From contig NW_024881272.1 in assembly GCF_018691265.1 (NCBI RefSeq), positions 27,083,323 to 27,147,322 of the forward strand: DNA of 64,000 nt. Reading direction: 5' to 3'. Shown here piece by piece: positions 1 to 12,378 of this stretch. Each line of letters starts with the position of its first letter. Within the stretch, counting starts at the first letter, position 1. This DNA comes from Tyto alba. Its lineage: Eukaryota; Chordata; Aves; Strigiformes; Tytonidae. The notes beneath the pieces were generated by a model. It did no database searches, had not been told where the DNA came from, and saw only the letters and a list, made by a program, of their open reading frames with translations. The translations under genes were made by a program, and so were the position numbers.

Positions 1-2229
1 GATACACTTAAAACTATTCTGTAAATTCAGCCAGGTCTGAGCTATGCTTTTCATCTGGCTCCCTGTGCACCTCTAAATGGATGAGAGATGAACTAGTGAT
101 GTGGCAGTGCCATGAGAAATGGTTCCCACAGACATTCAGCAATTTACAGATGTCAGAGAAATTGGAAGTTTGAGATGAGTTTTTGGTGAGTTTTTGGCTT
201 TTTGCTTGAAAGATTTCAGGAGATATACCTGACATTAGAAATAACTTCCTCCTGTCCTGGGATCCAGACTCCATGAAGGAGAATGCTGCACTCATTTCAA
301 CCAAGGGTTTAGAGGGCTAATCTCTACTGTGTCCAGCTGAAACCAGAGCAGAATTTGGAGATCACAGCACATAATATCCTAAATCCTGTCCTATAGCACT
401 GGAGGGGAAAGACTTAACATTTGACTTGTCTCCTTTTAGTTAAAGGAAACAAGGCTGATTAGGTAAAACTGGTTGTGCTTGTGCTACATTTCAGTAACTT
501 TTGGGTCAACTGGTGAACTTCAATCAAATTTGACAATAACCTCAAAGATTTTCAGTTCCTGTAAGTTCTATGAATATAGGCAGCTAGTCAGAAGAGAAAG
601 AGGGAGATCCTATGAACATCTCCACTAAAAAGATTATATAATGAAGACAATCTTTATTAGGCAACAGAGAATCCACATGTGGAAAAATCCTCCCACATTA
701 TGACTTTTTATCCATGGAGATTTAAAAAACTCAACTGTAAAATGCCCTAAGTAACCAACATAACACTGAAGTTAGCCCTGCTTTGAGAAGGGGCTTGAAC
801 TGAAGACCTCCAGAAGTCTACATCAATCTCTTTTTCATATATTTCTATGAAAGTCTTAAATACAGCGAAAGTTTCAATTGCTGCTCATATCTCAGTAGAC
901 ACCAGAGAACCCAGCTGTGGGCCAGCAGGCTTCACAGGCTCATGGAATGACTTATTTTTCTTTATCCATGTTTTCAGCCTCACACAGTTCAGCACCCTTG
1001 AGATAAAATCCTATAGCAAAAATGGACAATGAATGAGAACATATATGAGTGAGAAGTGGAAGAGCAAACAGATTTCTATTTCAGGCTTTCATGGCTTAGC
1101 ATAAACAAACATGAAACAATTCATCCTCAGAATATGGAGGTGGGAGGGGGATATTGACAGTATCCTCTAGACACACAGGGAGACTGAGAACTAGCGAGCC
1201 TGGAGCAAAGAGAACATTTCAAAAAGCATTTAAAGCCTTGGGAAAGTTAGAAGCAAAGATGAAGCTTGCCTGATTCATTCACTAGGGCTGTAACAACAAT
1301 TCTCTTCATACACTGCTACCCCACTGATTGTCAAAAATAAGCCAGCTCTGTCAAATGTTGCTTTCTCTTTAGCAGAGGTGACCTTTTAAAAATCTCAGTT
1401 AAAATTCAGAATGGGTGAACAACTTTAGGAAAAAGGAGAACAGTCTAATAAGTCTTTCCAGGGAAGGCCACAGAAATAACTTCTAAAGAACTCACACTGA
1501 AGTCTCTTTATGAGTCTGCAAAGTCTATTTGAATTTTATGTTTTCCCCTCCTTTATTTTTCATAAATTCATCCTCTGCCCATATCCAAGCTGACATGGGA
1601 CTGAAACTCAAAATACTTATCTGAGATGAGGTCCCATTTCTACACCTTATAGTTGATAGTGCAGTGATCTTGTAGTGATTATGAAGTGATTGGGGAGATG
1701 GCTTGCCTCTGTTACAGAATCTTGTAGACATTAATTTGAGCTGTAAATGGACAAAGAAAGTTCATCTTCCCAGCTGATATGCCCATTAAGCAATGATTAA
1801 CTGTGTTGATTATTGCTCACTGCTTTAGCACTTGCAGTACCTCCCGCGGTAAGTCTGTTTCTATGCATCACTGACAAAACCGAGTAGCACTAGTTCAGGT
1901 TACATACCTAAACCTCTAAAACCACTGCTTCTGATATGATGCTGCAAAGTGCCAGCCCTTGTTTTTGAAACCCATCCCACAATGTCATCTTCTTGGTGGG
2001 GTTCATGAATCAGTCCCTTCAGATATATTCCATGCTGATAAGTGCTTCAATATTTGGCAGGCAAGACAGAAAACTATTCAACAGTTCCGATATCCTGGTT
2101 TGTTCAAGCTAAGACTAGAATCAGAGTGGTCTGGCTTCCACTGTGGAATGATTTAGCTCTTTGATTTTGGCAGTTAGTGCTCCCACCTTCGAGTATTTCA
2201 GAAGCTTATTCTTGTTCTTGCTTCCCAAC

Positions 2230-2247
2230 AAAAAAAAAAAAAAAAAA
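2230..2247 (+). repeat. A18 tract
   Basis: Uninterrupted run of 18 A. Confidence 0.95.
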
Positions 2248-4384
2248 TACAAGGTAAATTCTTTGTAAGGCTTATTAAATGGGATTACTGGAGGCATGTA
2301 GAGAAAAGAACAATCCACTACCTTCAAAAGCAAACCATTCCTCTGCATTGGCTTGACCTGAATGCCTGCCAGGAACATCATGGTATCCCTATCTGAAACT
2401 CACAGGGTAGAAATAAAATAGACCAAACTTTGTCAGTAGTGAAATGGGTCACCCTGACCATGCATGTGCTTGAAAGAAAAGATGGAGGTAAACAAATCTG
2501 AGGCTTACAAAATTAAGTGGCCCACCTGTAATGGAAGCACATGGAAATAATAGTTTCTTGGCCAGGAAAAGAGGAGATGAAAATTACTTTCTCCACTTTA
2601 AAATAAAATGTATTGAAGCCTGGAAGACAAGAACAGAAGCAAAGAAAAAACCAAAACAAAACAGCCCAGAAGAGCTGTGAAAATCCAATCTCTCCCATCA
2701 GCATCTGGAAAATGGATAACCTATGCGTGGTATGATTGAATTTCTCTGTTTCATCACCCTAGTGGTAGCATCTTGTATGAAACTATGGTTTATGAATTGA
2801 GTTTTGAGAGGGATCTGAGAGAGCAGGAGTTATACCAATCTAATCTGGATGTGACAAACACATGCATCAAAATGTTGCATTGTCAAGATCCAGAAGCCAC
2901 TTAATTCCAGAAAGGTTTTAAAGTTGAGAAAGAAGTTTTGGCAACAGGGTTAGAAATGGTAAGAAGGATGATGAAAATTCAGGTGAAGGAAGATAACAAT
3001 TTTTTTCAAAACATCCTTTCAAAAATTAGGCCATGTTCCTACATGGTTTCTGACTAATTTCTTATACAAACTTATGTTTTGTTCAAATAAAGTACACAGG
3101 TGCCTTCTTCCATTTATTCCACATATTTTCTGAACTTATGATAATAATGGAATGAAAGATATGTGAACCATAGTAAACCCCCTAAAGCCCATAGGATAAA
3201 CCACCACAAAACCTTCTGAGCAAAACATCCTAAAAAAGAAGGTTAAATACAAAAATGACGTGCTAATGTCATTGCCACACAGCAAAGAAAGCAAGATTCA
3301 TGAGATTGATTTGTAACATCTCCTAAACAAAGGCAGTGCACAGAAATGGTCCATGATTATCAATAACATGAGAACAAATTTGAAAGCATGTTCATTTAAG
3401 AGATGACATCAAATGCTTCCTTCAAAAGAAAAAGAACATCACAATCACTTTGTATTTCTCTGGTCTCAGCTTGCATTTCCTATCTAAATACTGAAGATAG
3501 ATTCATAAGATAAGTACAGATTAGCAAAATATTCAAGGTGATTGAATGGATTAGTATTATTGTTTAGGACAATGCAAGGTGATAGAAAAATCTACAGAAA
3601 AGGAAGATCTGATATCTGGACAGCCACTTGAAATTATGCTGCTCACACATTGAATTTTTACATTTTTTGTAACATCAAGTGTCACAGTAGCTGCCTGAAA
3701 ACAATTCCATCTAAAGAGTGAGATTTAAAGCTGGGGATCTTGAGCAACAGGTGGAACAAAAATTCTTAAGTAAACTGCTATCTTGTTTGTCACACAAATA
3801 GAAAATCCATATGTTAGTGCCAGAGGCAGAAATAACATGTTCTAACAAACTACACATAACAAGAAATCTGAAGCAACATTTGTCTGTAGAAGAGGGGGAA
3901 AAAAAAAAAAAAGAAAAAAATAATTTAAATGCATCTAGAAATGTCCAAATTATTTTAAGAGGAATTCATCCTGCACTAAATCCTGGTCACATAGAAAGCA
4001 TAAATGTGTGCCTTCCTCACCATTCTTGTTATTGTAACCATGTCCAGCAGCTTGCGCTCTCTATTTTCCCCACTCTTGTAGAGATCCACACTTTAGTTAC
4101 AGGTTTACTGATGTGTTATGTTCCCCTTATGTCACAAGAACATGATACCTTATCAAACAGTTTCACACAGTGACATGGCTCTTTATTTCTAGGTATCCAA
4201 CATTAATAAAGTGAAGCTCAGGTCAAACTATGAACAATTCCACATAACCTGTAATTAGGGATGGAGATTTTGCATTACAATTCTACACAGTTTTCTTGGT
4301 TTACAGAACCAAAGACTTTGTACTTCAAGAGCTAAATCAAATCTTCTAAAATTCAGACATCTACAGTTTGCTTTTCACTGAGGT

Positions 4385-4565
4385 TTTTGGAGCATTTCAC
4401 AAACATTAATGAAATGTCCTCCGATGCTTCAGTGAGGCAGGTGCATAGTCTTAGTCTCACTTTGAAACTAAGACAACTGAGAAACAGAGGGGGATTGAGT
4501 GAATCATCCAAGATCATTCAGGACTTGTCTGACAGAGTCATAAATAGAAATCAGGACTCTGCAAA
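4385..4565 (+). mobile_element. Ancient amniote MIR-like SINE remnant
   Basis: The segment reads like the core and tail of the old MIR-like SINEs found in amniotes. Blocks include TTTCACAAACATTAATGAAA, AGTGAGGCAGGTGCATAGT, AACTAAGACAACTGAGAAAC and TCATTCAGGACTTGTCTGAC, followed by AATCAGGACTCTG. These correspond to the 'cacaaacattaat', 'gaaactgaggcacagag' and 'caggaagtctgtggcagag' parts of the consensus as I recall it. It is heavily mutated and has no recognisable tRNA-like head. Confidence 0.55.
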
Positions 4566-5605
4566 AAGTAAATAAATCACCTCCCTCCCTGGAAGAAGCA
4601 GCAAAATATTTTGTTAATTTTAACTGCACACATCTTTCCACGCTTCTGGGTTACAGTCAGGAAAGGAAATATCACTATTCTGAGCAAGGTCATTCCACCA
4701 GAAAGTCCAGGCAGACCTTCAGCCATAAGTAATGTGTACAAAAATCACATATCCTCACAAGAATTTAATTTGAACATTTAAGATCCAAGATACTGGTATA
4801 AGGATTTGAGATATCTCAATAAGCCTTATTTATCTGAAGAGAACCTCAGTTCCAAATTTACTCATGTTTCCTCATGGGTAATTATCGAGGCAGGAATAAA
4901 CAGCAAATGGCATTCACCAAGTGGACACAGGACAGCTAAATATGCCAGGTTAGCAAAATCATCTTCAGATATGAAAAAGCAGCTTACCCTACTCTGGAAC
5001 AGACAACTTTAGTCAAGCTAAAGAGAAAATATTTTTGATACCCTCTCCAATGTAACAGAACAGCTTAATTGGTGTGTTTTGGGGGGAAATTAATAAACCC
5101 TAAGAGCTCTGCTTGGCCAAAGTACTACAGATATCTCTCCAGTCCCGAGTATGCAGCTTAACTGGAAAACTTACAATATATTATCTGGGCTAAAAAGGTT
5201 GCTTGCTTTTTACTTCTTTTGATAGGTTTGACAAGATGACTATCAGACAGAGGTTCAGAGATAGATATAAAGCAGAAAAAGACCAATTACCAACTTTTTT
5301 CTCCTTCAGAAATATTTGAAACTGCTTCCCAGTAACGAACAATACACAAGCATATAACTGAGAACTGAAAGGTGGCTTACCTGTGGTAATCAGAACAATA
5401 ATTGGGACAATTGTCAAACAAAAATGTCTTTCTCCAAATTTGTGCTCATAGGTGTTCTGACCTCCCCCCACCCCTTGAACAGTAAGTCAGGACTTCAACT
5501 GGCCAGCACCAGCACTGGCACAAAATATGCTCTGCGGACATCTCTGAGGCTATACTGCTTAGCAAACTGGGATCATTAACCTGACTCACAGTTTGCCCAA
5601 ACTGG

Positions 5606-5710
5606 AAAACAAACAAACAAACAAAAAAAAACAAGCAGCAAGCAAAAAACCCACACAAAACAAATAAGAAACAAAAACCCACAAAACAAACAAGCAAGCA
5701 ACAAAACACT
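5606..5710 (+). repeat. A-rich (AAAC)n-type tract
   Basis: AAACAAACAAACAAAC units merging into degenerate A/C-rich sequence. Such tracts make long open frames on either strand that are not genes. Confidence 0.9.
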
Positions 5711-6490
5711 GTAAAACCCCAAAGTCTTACTGCAAACAGGGGGCATTTGGCTTTTATTAATCCTCTGTTGCTAGAAAGGGACATTTTGAGACAAAGTCTG
5801 ACATCACTAAATCTCTTTAGCCTTGTTTGCTTCTTCCTCTACTGTGCCATGCTGCTTGCTCTAATATTTGAGCAGATGACGAGAACTTTTGAAGAGAAAC
5901 TTTTAAACTTAAGGCATTGAAGGAAGTACTACACAGAGTAGTAGCCAGCCCTAGACAAAATGGAATCGTACATGTTGATTAAGACTACACAGTGATGAGC
6001 AAAGGTGGGGGGAAAGAGGGATGATGCAAAAGCACTGTAACAAATGGCAGCAAATGTGTTAGATTCACAATTCAAGGGGACAGGTGGTGGTGGTGAAGTT
6101 GTATAAAAGCAGTAGATCAATTATCAGGATAAGAAAAGGATTGAGAAGACTAAAAGATAAGGGAAGTAATGACAAGCAGGGTGAGAATAAAAGCAATAAA
6201 GCTGAAAGGGAGGAGGAGTTGAGCACACACCTGGTCACAAAAAGCAGAGTGCTTAGCCAGAAGACATTCAAAGTGGCCAGGGGTTTCTGTGTCCCTGTTT
6301 ATGACACACAGAGAATGGGAGCAATCCCAAAGTTTGGCTTCTGGATCTATTTCTAGAGCACCATCCAAACTCAGGCCACAAATGTGGGTGTTTCCATCAT
6401 TAAACATACAGGATTCCCAGGCAAAAATGTGACAAATGGGTAAAGTTGTGTTTGGAAATCTCAAAATTAAAAGACAGAAGGAGGAAGCCA

Positions 6491-6512
6491 GAGAGAGAGA
6501 GAGAGAGAGAGA
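6491..6512 (+). repeat. (GA)11 microsatellite
   Basis: Eleven pure GA units followed by a short A-rich GA-like extension to about 6525. Confidence 0.95.
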
Positions 6513-6794
6513 AAAAAGAGAGAAATTTAACACGTTTCTGAGTCCAGTGTATCAATGCCAGCATATGACACTAGCTTGTCACAAACAAGATACTTAACTA
6601 AATAGACGGTTGGTTTAGTCTTCTGTAGCAATTCTCGGAAAACACTTCAGTGCTAGTAAGGAATCAGACTGACCATTTATGAATGGTTACTGACCATTCA
6701 AGTATAGTTACTGAGTCAGAACCAGTGTCTAGTTAGCGATAGCAAAATCTGGTACTATGATATATTTTAAAAGAATAAATAAAAATAATCCAGT

Positions 6795-6890
6795 GGGCCA
6801 GATCTACAGTCAATGTAAATTGGTACAACTGTTGATAACAGTATGCATGGGTATCAGTAAATTTATAGCAGCCAAAGAGCAATCTTCTGA
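6795..6890. repeat. Degenerate palindromic old repeat (candidate)
   Basis: CCAGATCTACAGTCAATGTA, then AATTGGTACAACT, and then a loosely inverted copy ending CAGTAAATTTATAGCAGCC. It resembles a palindromic ancient interspersed repeat of birds and turtles built around GATC...TGTAAATTGG...AATTTACA. Arms are mutated, so the call is tentative. Confidence 0.3.
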
Positions 6891-8180
6891 CTCATGTTAA
6901 ACACCTTAAGAAAGGCAAGATAAATCTCATTCTAACCCCAGCCCCCTCAACTCCATCAAGTTATCAGGGTTAGAGAAATCTGTCCATATGGCAGTTTAGT
7001 CCTCTTACTGTAGATGATACAAATCACATTCTGGGAATTCCCCACTAAACACAAACAGCTCTAAACCACCAGTCTGGAGTAGACAACTAACTTTTAGATG
7101 GCTAAAACCTAAACAAAATTAATCCAACTTGTATTATTTAAAAAGATATTGGAAGCGTAGGTGGTGTTATACCTACTAAGAAAAGTGCAGAATCTATAGG
7201 GCAAGACCTGACAACATGAAGATAGTAATCTCTTAATCAGGTATTCAAAGTCCTTCAGACTTTTCAAAATACTAAAACCCCAAGGGAAACTTTGTCCTCA
7301 AGCAATTTCAAGTTTCACAATCCAGAGAGGTGCACAGTTTTTTTTCACTGAATTTTCCAAATGGAGGATCTTTGAAATTCTCTCATGGCTCATTTGTAGG
7401 CAACTCACTACATCCCAATGAGAGTGGATGAGAGGGATAATTGAAAATGGGACATGTGGGCATCAAAACAAGCAAAATGACCCCCTCCTTTCTCTTTTTC
7501 CTTTTCTTTTGGTTCACACTGTCTAAATGAAATCCCAGGCTGTCTTCCAACTGCTACTCAGAGCTGTCACAGACAAGGAACACGTAGAGAGCACTTAAAT
7601 GACTGACTGACCTATTTCCATCCTTGTCAGTGCTGCTGCATCTAAACCCTTTTTTCTGAATTCTACACACATACATGCACATGTGCACAGCAATTTTCCT
7701 GTATACTCCCATGAGGAACTATTTCCAAAGTCTAACCTCAGCTCCTAAAGGAGCTCTCTGTTGCCTTACGAACAGCTGTTAACCCCACAGTCTAAGTGCC
7801 CTCCTTAATTAGGTTAACTTTTGGGAGTCTAGCCTTTGGGGGAGACAAGGAGAGATTTGGTTCACTGACTTGTCTCCTCTTGTATCAGTTCTGTTCTCCA
7901 TTAGATGCTGCCCTATATCCAAGGAATTTGTATACAAAGATGCTTTCATTCCTCTCAAAAATGCAAAAACAAAGCACTGCTGCATGGTGAATAAATATAA
8001 AAGTACATTAATAACTGCAAAGTTCTGGCAAAAGTTTTCACATGCACAGCAAAAGACCACCGAAAAAGCACCCAAGTGGCTAGTCCCTTCCCACAGCACT
8101 CCAGTCAATGAACCTCAAGAATGGCAACAGGTTTCTAAAGCTGAAGGGTTCTCAAATCCTCCCTACCTCTTTTAGCAGTT

Positions 8181-8206
8181 AAAAAAAAAAAAAAAAAAAA
8201 AAAAAA
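8181..8206 (+). repeat. A26 tract
   Basis: Uninterrupted run of 26 A. No SINE or processed pseudogene is recognisable just upstream. Confidence 0.95.
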
Positions 8207-8515
8207 GGTGCTTTTTTACCCTATATGACTTTGGTGCTACTATATATCACTTCCCAGGAAGAAGCAGTCACTGCCTCACTGATCTTGGCTGAACTTCAAA
8301 GATACAGAAAATTTAATTGGATGAAATGAGACTTCGAAAGAAAAACGTTGTGTGAAAAGACCCTCAACAAAAGATTTTAATGAAATCTCTAATCCAAGTA
8401 GCTGTGATGCAGAGTGGCAGCAACATTCTTGATGTTGTAGTGGAATCAATAATACTTAGGAGGAAACTTTTCTTAGATGTTGTTCATCCAAAATGTGTCT
8501 CTCTTATGCTTTCCT

Positions 8516-8534
8516 CCCCACCCCCCCCCCGCCC
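8516..8534 (+). repeat. C-rich tract
   Basis: CCCC, A, then ten C, G and CCC; about 19 bases with only two non-C bases. Confidence 0.9.
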
Positions 8535-8952
8535 TTCAATTAAAAGGTTTATAAAACAAGAAATGCAAAAGAAATATTAATGAAGGAAATATGGAACATT
8601 AAAAAAAAAAAAAAAAGATTCTTTTTGAGTATGGTCACATTATCCTTTACTGGCCCCTGAAAAAGGATAAAGTAAATGTTGTTTCATTATTATTTCTTGT
8701 TATAACAGTGCTTTGACATGAGCGAATATAATTATTGCATCTGCAATTTTGCATCATTCTCTCTATTTCTACTTAATGTGGGTTTATATAGAAGGAATCT
8801 CAGGTCATCAGGGTGTCAAGTGCTGCAAAATGCTGTTGATCTTTCAGGGAGTAGAGCATGATTCTGTTCCCCAGAACTCTGTCTCCTCTCAAATCAAGGA
8901 TTGCCAGAGAAATTCTCACTAAGAGCAATCTTCTGTCATTTCCTTCTAGATT

Positions 8953-9019
8953 TCACATTTGGTATGTCCTACGGGTAGGAAGACACTCACATTTGTTATG
9001 TCCTATGGGTGGAAGACAT
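8953..9019 (+). repeat. Two-copy tandem duplication, 34 + 33 bp
   Basis: Copy 1 is 8953-8986 and copy 2 is 8987-9019. Both start TCACATTTG and contain TATGTCCTA, GGGT and GGAAGACA. They differ by three substitutions and one missing base, so the duplication is not brand new. It lies in intronic DNA and encodes nothing I can recognise. Confidence 0.85.
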
Positions 9020-9074
9020 CAGGTTCATGTCTCACAGTTATAAGGTAGCTGATTCTTAATTTCTTATTAGCAGG

Positions 9075-9290
9075 TTCTGTCCCATGACATGTTGCTGGAA
9101 TCAATGGGGATTAGGCACAGATTACCTTTAAAAGTGCGCCTTAAAGTAGCTGCAGTACAGGTACTCAAATTAAAGCAAGTGTCATTGGTTGAAAGGTAAT
9201 TTAAGTGCCAAAATCAGTATGAGAATTTGCACTAGATCCTCTCTCAGGACTACACCTAGGCTCATAATTCAATTAGGTATCACAGCACTA
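9075..9290 (+). repeat. Possible ancient interspersed repeat
   Basis: AATCAATGGGGATTAGGCAC and ACCTTTAAAAGTGCGCCTTA resemble a common old amniote repeat that reads 'caatgggagttaggcacctaaatacctttgaggatctgggcc'. The rest (to about 9290) is less clear. Family not named. Confidence 0.3.
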
Positions 9291-9962
9291 AAGCCAGACC
9301 TTCACTCCTAATCTCTGGGCAGAGGATTCTGTATTTTAGAGAGAAAAAAGCAGTTGACAGCACTTCCCCTCCTGTTCAGGTCTGTATACTAAAGGCCTGT
9401 TCTCCAGCTTTTTCAGGAGATTAAGAGACTGAGACTCCTACAAACTATAATTACAAATGCCCATTTAATAATACTCTCTCAGAAGAATATTTTTTTTTTT
9501 TTTAATTTGGGGTAAAGAGAGTTCTGCAAACAGTTCAACGCATGTTGATCTTTCAGGATGACTGGAAACAGTCTCCAGTGAAGCCTTGTAACATACAGCT
9601 GTTCTGTTCTTGTTACTTATAGATCTAATAATTTCTTGCAGAGACAACTAGCATCTTACTTTCAATGGCATCAACTGTTTCCAGAAATATGTCTTCATGT
9701 AAAACTACATTCACTTATGTGCAGAAGGAAAACTACAGAGCTAGTTCTAGAAACCTGCTCTTTACCAGAAAGACCTTTGCTGGTTTTGTGGGCTTTTTTA
9801 ATTGATAACCCACAAACACCCAGAAAAGTCCTATTTATGAAACAAAATTTCAGACAAAGGGAAACTTTGCAAACTATATATGCCAAATATTTCTGCACTT
9901 TGTCTTTTTTTTTTTTTTTTTTCCCATGCTGTTCCCAGGAGAAGTTTAACAGTCTCACAATG

Positions 9963-10086
9963 AAAAAAAAACAAAACAAAACAAAACAAAAAAAAAGAAA
10001 ACCAAAAAAACAAAAAAAACCAAACCAAACCAATCAATCAAAAAATAAAAAAAACACCCCACAAACAATTAAAAAACTAAACACAA
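9963..10086 (+). repeat. A-rich (AAAAC)n/(AAACC)n tract
   Basis: ACAAAACAAAACAAAACAAA then ACCAAACCAAACCAATCAATC-type sequence, preceded by an 18-base T run at 9905-9922. Length over 120 bases. Confidence 0.9.
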
Positions 10087-12265
10087 AGAGAGAGTGTACA
10101 GCAAGACATAATTCCATCCTGCAGTTGAACACTGTCCTCCAAATTCCATTCCTCATATGCTGTGTGTCCTGAGATGCCCCATCCTGCCCCAAAACAGATT
10201 CTTAGCTAAGAGGACAGAGACAGCTGCTTTGGTCCCAACACAGATGCATTCATGCCTGCAGGTAATCCCTTGGGAAATTTTACTTGCAGCTGGTTTAGGC
10301 CCACTTGTCCTTTTGGACTAATTCATGCAAAGGAACAATATCCGGAGGCAGTAGCTGTGTTAGGAAGCCAAGCTGTTATCAGCACTTGTGGGCCAGATCT
10401 GGGTGTCTGGTTTGTGGAAGTTGGAAATGGCAAGTAGGCCACAAATACATGTGCATCTCAACTGAAACAAGCAACAAAATGGGAATCAAAAGAGAAAGCT
10501 TCATACATCTTAAAATCCACTTCCCCCTCTACTCCATTTACAGTACAAATAACTGTAGAGCCTTTCCATGTGAATCAATAGGGAGCTACAGTTTAAATTC
10601 TCAATCCAAAAATTTCAAGACTGACTAACTATGTAGGTGTCTGATTTGAGACATGATATAGAAGGGCCTGTATTTTTAAAAACTGTTAAGTGCTCTTCAT
10701 CTGGACTCCAGAAGCCTTTGACATTTCTCAGTATCAACAACTAAAATGTCAGAACCTGAGAGCCACCAGCTGCTTATGAAAATCTGAGTGCAAGACTTCA
10801 AATCCAGTGCAGACCTAAGGCTTTCCTCACGAGTGGAACAGGACTGTCCAGCTGGGTAGCTGCGCACCATCCTGCTCCAACAGGATGAATTGAGAAAGGC
10901 ACAGGAGCATGTGAAGAGCACAGAACTGATGTCCAGACCCCATTTCCCTTGCAGTTTTCTTGAAGTACTGATTAAGAAACAGAGAGTGGTATAAAACAAA
11001 GCTCTTAATATCAACCAGTTATATTAAAGTAGTTCCAATCATGTAAATGATCACTTGGCATTTCTACTGTATTTTACCAATTTATCATTGGCAGTAATTC
11101 TAATTTGCACAATAACTTCTTCAGATAATTCAATGGTAGTATGAACACATATACAGGGAGATGTTTAGGTGATCACTTTAATTAAGATGACCAAAGACAA
11201 AATATTCTGTTTTTAACAGAACTAAATACCAGCTTTCACCTTGACCACTGCTCGAACTCACACTGAGACCATTTAAGAGATCAGAATTTAATACAATTTA
11301 TGTCCCCAGATACAGGAAAATCTAGTATTGTTTCCAAGACTACATAAAAGAGATGTCAACTATCTGAGAGAACCATTTATAAAGAATGTGGACATGCTAT
11401 TTTCTTTGTTCATGCCAGTACTTAGTCATGGTCTGCTTCCAACTTAATTAGTTGTTCCCAGTTCCATGTTCCAGCCTTTTATTTTACAGGTTAGAGACTG
11501 TATCTTTTCAGATAAAAAAACCTTTTCAGATCAAAAGAAAAAAATATTTTTTTTTTTCATGTTTCACTTAAAACAAAGCATCATGTCTGTAATGAACTTA
11601 AATTGTCATTGAGGAATATGCAGCTAACAAACCATTTCTGATCATGACCGGAATGATCAAAAAGCTGACCTTCCTCCTGTTTCTGCAGACCTGGAACAAC
11701 TATGGCTTCAGCCTGAAACAACTAAGCTTATACAACTTGAATCCAAGAGCTTCTGTTTAAGACAAGTGTTCAGGGAGGCATCAGTAAAAGTTAACTGGAT
11801 TTTCTGAGAAATTATGTTTTATTTTGTGATGTTTCTTCTTTATCCTATTAAGCTTACATGATACCTGTTACTGTAAACCCCTTTATATTGGGCAAAAAAA
11901 ACCTGAAAAAGAATTAAAAAAAAAAAACAAGTTAAAAAAAAAAAAGCCTCTAGCTTCCACAGATGCCAACGGAATTTGTCATTTGAAAGGAAGAAATTAT
12001 CTTCAGAACTCATAGAATACTTCAAAAAGTTTGAATGATTTAAGTTTATATGAAGTGTGCCCAATTTTTCTAGTCAAACAAACCTATAATTCCAAGAAAG
12101 ACCAAGAGATCATTTGGTATAGGGGCTTCTTGCAAAATAAAATTATCAGCACTGTACAATAGTTTGAAAATCATATATTTTAAACCCAGAAAGAGGCTAC
12201 TGTCGTCATCTTTGCTAATCTACCATTCACACACAAAGCCCTCCTTTGAAGCCATTCCCTTTCAC

Positions 12266-12378
12266 AAAAAAAAAAAAAAAAAAAGAAAAAAACCCCCCAA
12301 AATAACAAACAAACAAACAAACAAACAAAAAAAAAAAACAAAAAAAAACCCACAACACAAACAAACAAAACCCCAAAG
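12266..12378 (+). repeat. A-rich (AAAC)n tract
   Basis: A run of 19 A followed by AACAAACAAACAAACAAACA units and degenerate A/C sequence. Confidence 0.9.

Noticed and set aside
5446..5784. Hydrophobic Phe/Val/Cys-rich minus-strand frame resembling a membrane protein
   Set aside because: It is the reverse translation of the (AAAC)n tract. The same holds for the frames at 21556-21879 and 9695-10037.
9636..10172. 178-codon open frame, the longest in the window
   Set aside because: Half of it is the translated A-rich (AAAAC)n tract, giving a run of lysine, asparagine and glutamine; no domain is visible and there is an equally long opposite-strand frame.
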